In this document: positions 26,001 to 37,065 of the stretch, piece after piece
Position numbering within the stretch: position 1 is the stretch's first letter
Layout of the letters: each line of letters starts with the position of its first letter
Assembly (NCBI RefSeq): GCF_034190915.1
Contig: NW_026947543.1
Span: 124,001-188,000, forward strand
Reading direction: 5' to 3'
From: Cavia porcellus
Lineage: Eukaryota; Chordata; Mammalia; Rodentia; Caviidae
Length of the DNA stretch: 64,000 nt
Position numbers and translations under genes: made by a program
The notes under the pieces: generated by a model
What the model saw: only the letters and a program-made list of their open reading frames with translations
Database searches by the model: none
Told to the model about the DNA's origin: nothing

Positions 26001-26944
26001 TTTTGACAAGTGGAGGGAAGTAATTGGCTCTGTCTTTAGCTCTGTTTGTGGTATATGGTGTCCAAAGGTGACTAGCCCCGTCTATTCAGTTAAAAAACTT
26101 AGAAAGCCAAATGTTTCAAGGGAGGAAAGAAAATGCCACAATGATTTGGGTTCTGCCAAGTTTCTGGTGGCTTGGGAAGCAAACCTGCAAACCATACATG
26201 CAGTCTCTGCTGGATTACTGCCACCATGGTAGTATCAGTTAGCACTAAAAGACAGCAACCAGAAGATGAGACCCAAAATGAAAGTGAATCCTTGCAGTGC
26301 ATGAATATTTGGAGTGCCTGCTTCAACTATCCAGCTTCCTCGGGGTTCACTTGTTTGCAATCGCTATTTCAAGGAGGTCTGCAGCCATTCCAGCATAAGC
26401 CTGAACATTAAACATGAGGTACTAGCTCAATACCTTATCACCAGCAGGTTTTCCCAGAATTCAACTGTAACACGGTGAAAGGGAAACCCTTAGAAAAGGG
26501 ATGCAAATGCCCCTTTCACTAGAAATCCCAGGTATTTTCTCATGGCATGGAATATTTAGACTCCACAACTCATGTAGTGAACCCAGGGACCTAGACCAAG
26601 TGTGTCTAGTTTAATGTTGTCCTCTTTTTGGAAACAGCATCTTATGTAGTTGTTGAAAGAGGCCTTGAGATAAATTCGTAGCCCAAGATGGACTGGAACT
26701 CCCAAGGATCCATCCACCTCAGCCCCCAGATTGCTGGGATTATAGGCATGAGGGACCATGCCAAGCATGTGCACAGAGATTCTTACATAATTTGTGAAAT
26801 CCCACTACTGGTCTATAGGTAGCTTCTGTGCTTCAGGCTTTAGGAATATGCCTCTCTTTGTTTTGGCTCCCCTTGTTCAGGTGTCCATTTCTATTGTGAT
26901 AAGCACCGAGGCCCCAGGCAAGGGAGTGGCTGCCCTTCCTCTGG
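23096..26944 (+). repeat. Macrosatellite unit 7 (3849 bp)
   Basis: Head marker CCTTTGATG, shared only with unit 8. Subrepeats at 25454-25775 and 25776-26097. The second copy has the only damaged X-box core in the window (GGCAGCC, about 25838). An extra A in the A-run near 23487 and a T-run change near 24996 break two frames that are open in most other units. Confidence 0.95.
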
Positions 26945-29900
26945 TGTGTCCTTGGATGATTACAGCCTTTGATGAACAGGGTTCAAATATATTGGATCCT
27001 GTGCATTTGAAGAGGAAATGAGTAAATTTTCATGAGTTAATGTGGACATGCCAGGGAATTGAGGGGCCATGATAGAGACAAAACTTCAGGCCATGGGCTG
27101 AAGGCTGAGGATTCTGTACCTCTAGCTTCTTGAATAGTGGGCCTGCTGAGCAATTGTGTGCTCTCAAATGTAATTTGATGGGTTTTGTTTTAATTTATTT
27201 TGTGTTTTGCTTTGGTTTTTTACATGGAAGGAACTGTACCATGGTTTGAAGAAGCTGGAGTGTCTTACCTAAGAGAAATTTGCAAAAAGGGACAATTCAG
27301 CAGCCAAGAATTTCTCAAATGCCCTTGGCGTTTTAAAAAAAGTGACATAAAGTTGAGTGTGTCATGTCCATGTCTATTTACAAAAGATTTTACCTCCTAT
27401 TTGATAGGAATTACTGTTTCTTTGAAAGGTCAACCTGCACTGAAATAAAGATAATCCCTCCTTTCCTCATTCTGCTTGAAACCACATCCTTTGTTAGTTA
27501 TATTTTCTTACGCAGCAACACTTGGAGATGACTACAGCGAGAGTTTCCCATTGGTGGAATTTCCACGGAGACACATGAAGTAATACTGCACAATTTCAAG
27601 TGAAGTGCACTGTCCCTTGACAATGGCAAGTCTGAGCAAATCTCTAGTAACTGAAAATCTTAGAAAGTCTGAATGTGAGTGAATGAAAATGGGCCTCTCC
27701 ACATTTGGACAGGGCCTCTCCTGAAGCACACATTTGTGGAAAAAGTAATTATGAGAGATGAATGAACTCCCAAACGGAATGGAAATTTTCTTGTTTAGGC
27801 CTGGAACGCTATGGCCTGGAGCCCTGTGGTTCTAACTGGATGAGCAAAGTGTCAGCAGAGATTAAAGTAAAACACACACCATTTAGGGAACTCGATATTT
27901 AACCAGGTGTCCAGAGTAGTGGCAAACTGTACTTGTGTCAATTTGCTCAAATCCTGTCTTCACAAGAAAGTAAATTCCAGCACGACCAGTGACTAGAGGA
28001 GGACACATTTCAAAGGACTTGTAAAAAGTCCAACCCTGAACTTAGCTCAACACTGAATTTAGATGAAAATTAGCAGAGTCTGTTAGTCTTTCAAGTTTTA
28101 ATAGGAGAAACTTATAGCATGTAATAGCTGTTACATGAATAACTTCAGAGCTTTTGGAGAGGTCGAAATCACTATGAGTGAGGGCTTCCCTGACTCACAA
28201 AGTTAAAAATAGGAAAACAAACAATTTGCAAAACCAATCAACCAATTAAATACAAACACTAAGTCCAAAGGGTTTCACTGGTTTTAAAACCACTTATGGA
28301 ATGCACAACTATTGATGAGGCTTACTCTGCATTCTGCTTTACTCAGGCCTGGTACATGAGCAACTGTGAAAGCAAAATTCAAAATGTTATGTGAAGTGAC
28401 CATTTCATTGTTGAAACCATGACCCAATAGACATTTTCTCTTTTGAAACTTCGTACATTATCCATATATGTTCTCAAAGGGAAGGAATACACAGGATTTA
28501 GGTGAATTATTTTTTTCAGTATTTTGTGTTCCACCAGATTTATTTGAAGATCTCCTGTCCTGCATCCACTGCCCAATGCAGAAGGCCACAAATAGGACAA
28601 CCCACATGAGAACTTCACTTCTACAGCCTGATTATATCATCATGAGAATATAATTTTCCTTTCATCATCAAAGATTTTTACATCAGATTAACCAGCTCTC
28701 TTGCTTGCCCATGTTTTTCCCTGGTTTTTGTACCTTGAAATGGGTGTGCACTCTTCCCAGCCTTGATCTCCATCTTCCCCCATATTTCCAAACATATTCA
28801 TCTGGGAAACATGTAAAGATCTTATTCGGGGCTTGTTTCATTGTTTTCAAATATCTGCCCTTGAAATTCAACTTCCACCACTGTCTCTCATATCCAAAGC
28901 TATGTGCTTGCAGAGGATTTCTGCTGAGAAATTTCACAGAAAGCTCTTATACTGCAGGTGAATGATGCCAGCAAGTCTTGACTGAATAGCTTAGGGAACA
29001 GGACTCAGCCAAATGACTGACATGACAAGGGAAAAGCGTATGCTCAAGGATAGGACATGGCAGAGGTCATCTGCCAGGCCCTGGCATATTTAATATCCCA
29101 TTGAAAGTACATCAATGTGTAGATTGGCAAGCATTTCCATCCACAAATTCTGAGCAGTGAAGCCTTCGGAGATAGTATTGTGGCATACCAGGCCAAGAAT
29201 ATTCATCCTATTTAAATCTTGCCCTACAAGGTCCTCTGTGCCACTGAGGTCTCCATGGCAACGCCCAGCATTGTGACTCAGGTCTCCTACTGCACACTTG
29301 TATCCTAGAGCCTAAAGTCCAGCTCACAATGGTGCTCAGCCAATCACAGCCCATTGTGGTTGCCTGGCAACCACAAGCTTGTGGATTTCTGTGAACTGTT
29401 TCAGCCCAACTCTGCAGCTTTCCACCTCATACAACCACAGCCATTCCAATCATGCAGTATTTGATTAGCCTCTCTATGTTGCCTCAGAATTTTTTTTTAC
29501 AGTTGTAGTGATCAAGAAAATTTGACATATTTTGAGAAGTGGAGGGAAGTAATTGGAAAACCTTTTGGTATGTCTGAGGTCTATGGGTTCCAAACTTGAC
29601 TATCCCAGTCTTTTAAATTTTCAAACCTAGAGCCTAAAATCCACCTCACAGGGATGTTCAGCCAACCTCAGCCCAGTGTGGTTGCCTGGCAACCACAAGC
29701 CTGTGGATTTCTGTGAACAGTTTCAGCCCAACTCTGCAGCTTTCCACCTCATACAACCACAGCCATTCCAATCATGCAGTATTTGATTCACCTCTCTAAG
29801 TTGCCTCAGAATTTTCTTTGAACTTGTGGTGATCAAGCAAATTTGACATATTTTGACAAGTGGAGGGAAGTAATTGGCTCTGTCTTTAGCTCTGTTTGTG

Positions 29901-30794
29901 GTATATGGGGTCCAAAGATGACTAGCCCAGTCTATTCAGTTAAAAAACTTAGAAAGCCAAATGTTTCAAGGGAGGAAAGAAAATGCCACAATGATTTGGG
30001 TTCTGCCAAGTTTCTGGTGGCTTGGGAAGCAAACCTGCAAACCATACATGCAGTCTCTGCTGGATTACTGCCCCCATGGTAGTATCAGTTAGCACTAAAA
30101 GCCAGCAACCAGAAGATGAGACCCAAAATGAAAGTGAATCCTTGCAGTGCATGAATATTTGGAGTTCCTGCTTCAACTATCCAGCTTCCTCGGGGTTCAC
30201 TTGTCTGCAATCGCTATTTCAAGGAGGTCTGCAGCCATTCCAGCATAACCCTGAACACTAAACATGAGGTACTAGCTCAATACCTTATCACCAGCAGGTT
30301 TTCCCAGAATTCAACTGTAACATGGTGAAAGGGAAACCCTTAGAAAAGGGATGCAAATGCCCCTTTCACTAGAAATCCCAGGTATTTTCTCATGGAATGG
30401 AATATTTAGACTCCACAACTCATGTAGTGAACCCAGGGACCTAGACCAAATGTGTGTAGTTTAATGTTGTCCTCTTTTTGGAAACAGCATCTTATGTAGT
30501 TGTTGAAAGAGGACTTGAGATAAATTCGTAGCCCAAGATGGACTGGAACTCCCAAGGATCCATCCACCTCAGCCCCCAGATTGCTGGGATTATAGGCATG
30601 AGGGACCATGCCAAGCATGTGCACAGAGATTCTTACATAATTTGTGAAATCCCACTACTGGTCTATAGGTAGCTTCTGTGCTTCAGGCTTTAGGAATATG
30701 CCTCTCTTTGTTTTGGCTCCCCTTGTTCAGGTGTCCATTTCTATTGTGATAAGCTCCAAGGCCCCAGGCAAGGGAGTGGCTGCCCTTCCTCTGG
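26945..30794 (+). repeat. Macrosatellite unit 8 (3850 bp)
   Basis: Head marker CCTTTGATG as in unit 7. Subrepeats at 29304-29625 and 29626-29947. The second copy has CCAAC in place of CCAAT (about 29662-29666), the only such loss among 32 subrepeats. The tail carries the AAATGTGTGTAG marker of units 2-5. Confidence 0.95.
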
Positions 30795-33700
30795 TGTGTT
30801 CTTGGATGATTACAGCACAGGTGAACAGGGTTCAAATATATTGGATCCTGTTCATTTGAAGAGGAAATGAGTAAAGATTCATGAGTTAATGTGGACATGC
30901 CAGGGAATTGAGGGGCCATGATAGAGACAAAACTTCAGGCCATGGGCGGAAGGCTGAGGATTCTGTACCTCTAGCTTCTTGAATAGTGGGCCTGCTGAGC
31001 AACTGTGTGCTCTCAAATGTAATTTGATGGGTTTTGTTTTAATTTATTTTGTTTTTTGCTTTGGTTTTTTACATGGAAGGAACTGTACCATGGTTTGAAG
31101 AAGCTGGAGTGTCTTACCTAAGAGAAATTTGCAAAAAGGGACAATTCAGCAGCCAAGAATTTCTCAAATGCCCTTGGCGTTTTAAAAAAAGTGACATAAA
31201 GTTGAGTGTGTCATGTCCATGTCTCTTTACAAAAGATTTTACCTCCTATTTGATAGGAATTACTGTTTCTTTGAAAGGTCAACCTGCACTGAAATAAAGA
31301 TAATCCCTCCTTTCCTCATTCTGCTTGAAACCACATCCTTTGTTAGTTATAATTTCTTACGCAGCAACACTTGGAGATGACTACAGCGAGAGTTTCCCAT
31401 TGGTGGAATTTCCACGGAGACACATGAAGTAATACTGCACAATTTCAAGTGAAGTGCACTGTCCCTTGACAATGGCAAGTCTGGGCAAATCTCTAGTAAC
31501 TGAAAATCTTAGAAAGTCTGAAAGTGAGTGAATGAAAATGGGCCTCTCCACATTTGGACAGGGCCTCTCCTGAAGCCCACATTTGTGGAAAAAGTAATTA
31601 TGAGAGACGAATGAACTCCCAAAACGGAATGGAAATTTTCTTGTTTAGGCCTGGAACGCTATGGCCTGGAGCCCTGTGGTTCTAACTGGATGAGCAAAGT
31701 GTGAGCAGAGATCAAAGTAAAACACACACCATTTAGGGAACTCGATATTTAACCAGGTGTCCAGAGTAGTGGCAAACTGTACTTGTGTCAATTTGCTCAA
31801 ATCCTGTCTTCACAAGAAAGTAAATTCCAGCACGACCAGTGACTAGAGGAGGACACATTTCAAAGGACTTGTAAAAAGTCCAACCCTGAACTTAGCCCAA
31901 CACTGAATTTAGATGAAAAGTAGCAGAGTCTGTTAGTCTTTCAAGTTTTAATAGGAGAAACTTATAGCATGTAATAGCTGTTACATGAATAACTTCAGAG
32001 CTTTTGGAGAGGTCGAAATCACTATGAGTGAGGGCTTCCCTGACTCACAAAGATAAAAATAGGAAAACAAACAATTTGCAAAACCAATCAACCAATTAAA
32101 TACAAACACTAAGTCCATAGGGTTTCACTGGTTTTAAAACCACTTATGGAATGCACAACTATTGATGAGGCTTACTCTGCATTCTGCTTTACTCAGGCCT
32201 GGTACATGAGCAACTGTGAAAGCAAAATTCAAAATGTTATGTGAAGTGACCATTTCATTGTTGAAACCATGACCCAATAGACATTTTCTCTTTTGAAACT
32301 TCGTACATTATCCATATATGTTCTCAAAGGGAAGGAATACACAGGATTTAGGTGAATTATTTTTTTCATTATTTTTGTTCCACCAGATTTATTTGAAGAT
32401 CTCCTGTCCTGCATCCACTGCCCAATGCAGAAGGCCACACATAGGACAACCCCCATGAGAACTTCACTTCTACAGCCTGATTATATCATCATGAGAATAT
32501 AATTTTCCTTTCATCATCAAAGATTTTTACATCAGATTAACCAGCTCTCTTGCTTGCCCATGTTTTTCCCTGGTTTTTGTACCTTGAAATGGGTGTGCAC
32601 TCTTCCCAGCCTTGATCTCCATCTTCCCCCATATTTCCAAACATATTCATCTGGGAAACATGTAAAGATCTTATTCCGGGTTTGTTTCATTGTTTTCAAA
32701 TATCTGCCCTTGAAATTCAACTTCCACCACTGTCTCTCATATCTAAAGCTATGTGCTTGCAGAGGATTTCTGCTGAGAAATTTCACAGAAAGCTCTTATA
32801 CTGCAGGTGAATGATGCCAGCAAGTCTTGACTGAATAGCTTAGGGAACAGGACTCAGCCAAATGACTGACATGACAAGGGAAAAGCATATGCTCAAGGTT
32901 AGGACATGGCAGAGGTCATCTGCCAGGCCCTGGCATATTTAATATCCCATTGAAAGTACATCAATGTGTAGATTGGCAAGCATTTCCATCCACAAATTCT
33001 GAGCAGTGAAGCCTTCGGAGAGAATATTGTGGCATACCAGGCCAAGAATATTCATCCTATTTAAATCTTGCCCTACAAGGTCCTCTGTGCCACTGAGGTC
33101 TCCATGGCAACGCCCAGCATTGTGACACAGGTCTCCTACTGCACACTTGTATCCTAGAGCCTAAAGTCCAGCTCACAATGGTGCTCAGCCAATCACAGCC
33201 CATTGTGGTTGCCTGGCAACCACAAGCTTGTGGATTTCTGTGAACTGTTTCAGCCCAACTCTGCAGCTTTCCACCTCATACAACCACAGCCATTCCAATC
33301 ATGCAGTATTTGATTAGCCTCTCTATGTTGCCTCAGAATTTTTTTTTACAGTTGTAGTGATCAAGAAAATTTGACATATTTTGAGAAGTGGAGGGAAGTA
33401 ATTGGAAAACCTTTTGGTATGTCTGAGGTCTATGGGTTCCAAACTTGACTATCCCAGTCTTTTAAATTTTCAAACCTAGAGCCTAAAATCCACCTCACAG
33501 GGATGTTCAGCCAATCTCAGCCCAGTGTGGTTGCCTGGCAACCACAAGCCTGTGGATTTCTGTGAACAGTTTCAGCCCAACTCTGCAGCTTTCCACCTCA
33601 TACAACCACAGCCATTCCAATCATGCAGTATTTGATTAACCTCTCTAAGTTGCCTCAGAATTTTCTTTGAACTTGTGGTGATCAAGCAAATTTGACATAT

Positions 33701-33842
33701 TTTGACAAGTGGAGGGAAGTAATTGGCTCTGTCTTTAGCTCTGTTTGTGGTATACGGGGTCCAAAGGTGACTAGCCCAGTCTATTCAGTTATCAAACTTA
33801 GAAAGCCAAATGTTTCAAGGGAGGAAAGAAAATGCCACAATG
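30795..33842 (+). repeat. Macrosatellite unit 9, part upstream of the ERV
   Basis: Head marker CACAGGTG. Subrepeats at 33153-33474 and 33475-33796. The unit is cut 46 bp after the second subrepeat by the ERV. The last 6 bp (ACAATG) are the target-site duplication. Joined lengths on both sides, less one duplicated target, give 3849 bp, so nothing was lost on insertion. Confidence 0.95.
33837..33842. repeat. Target-site duplication, 5' side (ACAATG)
   Basis: ACAATG directly before the LTR start TGTGGG. The same 6 bp follow the 3' LTR at 40931-40936. Uninterrupted units read CCACAATGATTTGGG here with a single copy. A 6-bp duplication is usual for betaretrovirus-like (class II) ERVs. Confidence 0.95.
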
Positions 33843-33979
33843 TGTGGGAAGCCGCCTATGAATGGCGCCCATTTCCTGCTTCCGGGTTCTTCCCGGCCTG
33901 AACAAGCCCGCCAAATTGTCATATCTGCCCAGTTACCCGTGACGCTAGCCTATCAGCTTGTTAGGTGCGCTTCTCTGTG

Positions 33980-34004
33980 ATTGGATACTGCTTCCCCTTA
34001 TAAG
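33980..34004 (+). promoter_or_regulatory. LTR core promoter: inverted CCAAT and TATA box
   Basis: ATTGG (33980-33984) and TTATAAG (33998-34004) have the spacing of a class II LTR promoter. Transcription would be expected to start roughly 25-30 bp further on, near 34030. The identical sites in the 3' LTR lie at 40765-40769 and 40783-40789, from which transcription could read out into the following array units. Confidence 0.75.
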
Positions 34005-34084
34005 AGGTTGTTCCTGCCCCCAACGGCGGAAGAGGAAGCAACACTGAGGGTGGCGGACCTTGTCAGGTCCGGTTCGCTGTACGT

Positions 34085-34090
34085 AATAAA
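34085..34090 (+). terminator. Poly(A) signal AATAAA in 5' LTR
   Basis: AATAAA lies downstream of the TATA box by about 85 bp, so the R region would be short and contain it. The working copy for viral RNA 3' ends is the equivalent at 40870-40875. Confidence 0.75.
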
Positions 34091-34147
34091 GTTTGAGAGC
34101 TGATCCTGCTCGAGTTTGGTCTCCTGTCTCCCGCGGCTCCGGTCATC

Positions 34148-34165
34148 TGGTAGCCCGCACGGGGA
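34148..34165 (+). other. Primer-binding site, closest to tRNA-Ile
   Basis: TGGTAGCCCGCACGGGGA starts 2 bp after the LTR. It opens with the TGG that pairs with CCA. From memory of tRNA sequences, it matches the complement of the 3' end of cytosolic tRNA-Ile(AAU) with two mismatches. It does not fit the tRNA-Phe site of mouse IAPs or the tRNA-Lys sites of HML-2 and MMTV. The tRNA assignment is inference; the location as PBS is firm. Confidence 0.7.
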
Positions 34166-34420
34166 AGGTTCAGCGACGCGTGGGCGCGACTGCTGTCACC
34201 TGCGGTACGACGGAGAACCCGGCTCAATAACAACGGAAGGCCCCGAGCACCTCTTCTCTTCACCCTGATCAGCTAAGTGAGATACAGCGGTTCCCGGGAC
34301 AGGTGAGTAATCACCTGGGTTGGGTGGACGCACCTAACAGATTTTGAGCGCCACACGGGTGGACGCCGGTCCTTTTTTTTTTCTTTCCCCTTGCATTTGT
34401 TTTGCTTTCGCTTTGCCATT
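34166..34420 (+). other. ERV 5' leader with splice donor
   Basis: Untranslated leader between PBS and gag. CAG|GTGAGT at 34300-34308 is a consensus 5' splice site and would serve the subgenomic mRNA for the 3' frame. A T-run sits at about 34372-34381 shortly before the gag start. The packaging signal is presumably here but cannot be pinpointed. Confidence 0.7.
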
Positions 34421-36337
34421 ATGGGCAACACTGCTCGCAAACCCCTCGCTGACTCCCTAAGTGTCCTGCTGCGGACCCGAGGCATCTACATAAACCGGGT
34501 CACCCTTTCGAGGTTTCTGGATAGTGTTAATGAGATTGCCCCCTGGTTTTGGCCCACGGGCTCTCTAACCCTCCCGTCATGGGAGAAGTTAGGAGGGGAT
34601 CTTAGATGCGCCCGAGAAGAGGGACGCTTGGATCCCATGGTTTTACCCCTGTGGGAACTGATTAGGGCTTGTCTGACGGACAAACAAACCCCTGGGCTTT
34701 GCTCAGCCCGACAGGCTCTTGACAAAGCTCGATCCGAGTGCTCGGAGGAGCCCGAAGTCACACCTGACTTTGGGCCTCCAGAGAAACACAAGGGCTCCGA
34801 TTCTGATTTGGATTCGGAGGGCTCAGAAGAGGAGGTCGTCTTTGCTAAGCATGACCCTCCTACACCGTTAAAAAAGGAACTTAGGGCTCGGGAAGATAAA
34901 AAGGGGAACCAAACACCACCCTGCCCGAGCTACTCCGCTTCGAGGGAGGAACTTAGGCCCTTCCGCTCCTTGGCAAGCTTGCGACCCATGGTCGCCCCCT
35001 TTAGGACGCCAGGCCCTACTGCACCGCCGTGGCCGGAAGAGGAGTTGCTCCCTGGGCTGCCACCTCCACCCGTGGCCGCCGGAGGGCGCCCACAATCCAT
35101 GGCACCGCCCTGGTTAGAGGGAGAGCTATTTCCTGGGTTACCTCCTGCGCCCCCTTCTGGGGGAGGAGGAGGACGTTCCTTCCACCAGAGGGTATGGTCG
35201 CGGCTTCCCTTTGAGTGTCCCGGTCTCCATGCATTCCCGATACAAGTAGGAGGCAGGGGAGGAGGAGGATATTATGAGCCCTTAGAAATTAAACAACTTA
35301 AAGCTATCAAGGATGCAGTTTCAGCTTATGGGCCCAATGCACCATTTACCATGGCGCTTTTAGAGGCATTGGCTGGCCTGTATTTAACTCCGGGAGATTG
35401 GACCCAGCTGGCGCGTGCCTGCCTTTCCCCCGGACAGTATTTAGATTGGAAGTCTTGGAATGAGGAATTCTGCGTAGAGCAGGCGGCGGCTAACCGGGAA
35501 CATGGCCAAAGAGATTGGAACAGAGACATGTTATTAGGGCGAGGAGCTTTCGAGGAAGATCAGACCCAGTACCCTCGCCAGGTTTATGAACAAATCAGTC
35601 GCTGTGGCCTTCAGGCCTGGAGACGGCTGGCTGGAAAGGGAGAGCATACGGGCCACCTCACAAAAATTTTACAACAGCAGGGGGAGCCCTTCTCCGATTT
35701 CGTGGCCCGCATGCTTGAGGCCGCTAACAGAATTTTTCCAGACACTGAGGTGGCTCACCCTCTCATAAAACAACTGATTTTCGAACAGTGCACTAAAGAG
35801 TGTCGTGATGTCCTAAGGTCCAACAAAAATAGGTCTTTAGAAGAGTGGACACGCCTGTGCCGTGAACTGGGCGGCCCGGTAACTAATCACGGGCTCGTTG
35901 CCGCCATGGTCGCTGCCCTTCAAGGCGCTGCCAACGGAGGCAAGCCTCGGGTAGGGGGCAATAGAAATAAAAATAGAAACAACACTTCTTGCTTTGGCTG
36001 TGGCCAACTAGGACACATTAAGCGTAATTGCCCCAACAAACAGATCGGGCAGGGAGGAGCCCCTGGCCCTGGATTATGCCCAAGATGCCAAAAAGGTAAT
36101 CATTCAGCAGCCGAGTGCCGGTCGATATTCGATAAAGATGGCAATAGGCTTTCAGGACGTCCAGACAATCAGCCAAAAAACGGCCGAAGGGGGCCCCTCC
36201 TGCAGGCGGGGCCCCCTCTGGCCCAAACCTTCCTTCAATTCCAGCCCCAGCAACCACAAACACCCCAGGTCCCTTTAGGCGGGCAACCCCAGGCTCAGCA
36301 GGGCTGGACCTCAGTGCCACCTCCGACCTCCTATTAA
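34421..36337 (+). CDS. gag: Gag polyprotein (638 aa)
   Basis: Structural polyprotein that would form the particle core. I chose the ATG at 34421 because it gives MGNT, an N-myristoylation signal; an in-frame ATG 30 bp upstream would bury it. Visible parts: matrix-like N-terminus (about 1-110); acidic run (about 125-140); proline-rich region with a duplicated APPW-type block (201-217 and 228-245); capsid from about 284 (YYEPLEI), with a major homology region at about 418-439 (QQQGEPFSDF, RMLEA); and two CX2CX4HX4C zinc knuckles of nucleocapsid at 524-537 and 553-566. A slippery site lies at codons 586-587. The C-terminal tail past the shift is Gln/Pro-rich. No perfect PPXY or PTAP late motif is seen; PPPTSY closes the protein. 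The frame is intact. Confidence 0.95.
   Translation: MGNTARKPLADSLSVLLRTRGIYINRVTLSRFLDSVNEIAPWFWPTGSLTLPSWEKLGGDLRCAREEGRLDPMVLPLWELIRACLTDKQTPGLCSARQALDKARSECSEEPEVTPDFGPPEKHKGSDSDLDSEGSEEEVVFAKHDPPTPLKKELRAREDKKGNQTPPCPSYSASREELRPFRSLASLRPMVAPFRTPGPTAPPWPEEELLPGLPPPPVAAGGRPQSMAPPWLEGELFPGLPPAPPSGGGGGRSFHQRVWSRLPFECPGLHAFPIQVGGRGGGGYYEPLEIKQLKAIKDAVSAYGPNAPFTMALLEALAGLYLTPGDWTQLARACLSPGQYLDWKSWNEEFCVEQAAANREHGQRDWNRDMLLGRGAFEEDQTQYPRQVYEQISRCGLQAWRRLAGKGEHTGHLTKILQQQGEPFSDFVARMLEAANRIFPDTEVAHPLIKQLIFEQCTKECRDVLRSNKNRSLEEWTRLCRELGGPVTNHGLVAAMVAALQGAANGGKPRVGGNRNKNRNNTSCFGCGQLGHIKRNCPNKQIGQGGAPGPGLCPRCQKGNHSAAECRSIFDKDGNRLSGRPDNQPKNGRRGPLLQAGPPLAQTFLQFQPQQPQTPQVPLGGQPQAQQGWTSVPPPTSY
36175..36217 (+). 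promoter_or_regulatory. Gag-pro -1 frameshift signal
   Basis: A AAA AAC at 36175-36181 is in the correct phase with gag (codons AAA at 36176, AAC at 36179). Six bases on, a perfect 10-bp stem forms between 36188-36197 (AGGGGGCCCC) and 36208-36217 (GGGGCCCCCT) round a 10-nt loop. GGCC at 36182-36185 and 36220-36223 could extend it. The -1 frame is then open to 37065. Slippery site plus spacer plus stem is the known betaretroviral arrangement. Confidence 0.92.
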
Positions 36338-37065
36338 CACCTGAGATGGGAGTACAATTAGTTGAAACCTCCCTGCCAAATCCCCTTCCACCAGACACGG
36401 TCAGACTTCTATTGGGGAGGTCCTCGGTGGCACTCAGGGGCCTTACAATCATCCCAGGTGTAATTGACTCAGATTTCACTGGCACAATCAAAATTATGGT
36501 TCAAGCCCTACAAGGCACGATTCTACCAAGCCTTCATAAAAACTTCCCCGCGAGAAACCTGACCCGAGGCGCTCAGGGCTTCGGCTCTTCCGGGGATACC
36601 TTTGAAGGCTTACATTTGACGTTGCAAGAACGTCCTATGCTAACCATTGACATCAATGGCAGACCCATTAAAGGCTTGCTTGACACTGGAGCAGATCGCT
36701 CAATCATTTCACAAAAAGATTGGCCTAGCTCTTGGCCCACAGATGTGGCATCCCAGAGCCTACAGGGGCTTGGGTTTGTCCACGCCCCTAAGGTGAGTGC
36801 TTTGCTCCTGACATGGCGCGACAAGGAAGGTCATTCTGGTCACTTCCGTCCCTTTGTACTCCAGCTTCCCGTATCTCTATGGGGAAGAGATATTTTGACA
36901 GACATGGGCATCACCTTAACTAACATCTACTCCCAAAAAGCTCACTCCATGTTGCTAAAACAAGGGTATATCCCTGGAAAGGGCCTAGGCGTTCACCTAC
37001 AAGGCCGAACCTCGCCTATTCAAGGCAGCCCCAAACAAGACAAAAAAGGACTGGGTTTTTCCTAG
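36181..37065 (+). CDS. pro: Pro frame: dUTPase, aspartic protease and G-patch (via -1 frameshift)
   Basis: Read in the -1 frame after the slip at 36175-36181; this frame has been open since 36148. First comes a dUTPase-like domain with AGLDLSA, GRSS, GVIDSDFTG and a C-terminal RGAQGFGSSG element. The stretch where motif 4 should lie is shortened (about 36510-36530), so dUTPase activity is doubtful. Next is the retroviral protease with catalytic LLDTGADRS (Asp codon 36682-36684) and the C-terminal GRDIL motif; it would act as a dimer to cut Gag and Gag-Pro-Pol. Last is a G-patch (GYIPGKGLG, GLGF), as in Mason-Pfizer-type viruses. It ends at TAG 37063-37065, six bases after GGGTTTT. Confidence 0.93.
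   Translation, partial: RPKGAPPAGGAPSGPNLPSIPAPATTNTPGPFRRATPGSAGLDLSATSDLLLTPEMGVQLVETSLPNPLPPDTVRLLLGRSSVALRGLTIIPGVIDSDFTGTIKIMVQALQGTILPSLHKNFPARNLTRGAQGFGSSGDTFEGLHLTLQERPMLTIDINGRPIKGLLDTGADRSIISQKDWPSSWPTDVASQSLQGLGFVHAPKVSALLLTWRDKEGHSGHFRPFVLQLPVSLWGRDILTDMGITLTNIYSQKAHSMLLKQGYIPGKGLGVHLQGRTSPIQGSPKQDKKGLGFS
37053..37059 (+). promoter_or_regulatory. Pro-pol -1 frameshift site GGGTTTT
   Basis: G GGT TTT in phase with pro (GGT at 37054, TTT at 37057), followed by TCC and TAG. A -1 slip gives GGG TTT and enters the pol frame, which is open from there. I could not identify a convincing nearby stem by eye. AAAAAAG at 37042-37048 is out of phase and not used. Confidence 0.85.

Larger units (their letters stand above)
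33843..34145 (+). repeat. 5' LTR (303 bp)
   Basis: Begins TGTGGGAAG and ends GGCTCCGGTCA, so it has TG...CA ends. It differs from the 3' LTR at 33916 (T/C), 33966 (T/C), 34111 (C/A) and 34134 (C/T). It holds an inverted CCAAT, a TATA box and AATAAA. The boundaries are fixed by the target duplication on the left and the PBS on the right. Confidence 0.95.

Noticed and set aside
34063..36491. Minus-strand open frames across the LTR, leader and gag
   Set aside because: They are shadows of gag and pro in GC-rich sequence. No antisense gene is known here for class II ERVs and no domain is visible.
37042..37048. AAAAAAG as the pro-pol slippery site
   Set aside because: Out of phase with the pro codons; GGGTTTT at 37053-37059 is in phase and adjacent to the stop.
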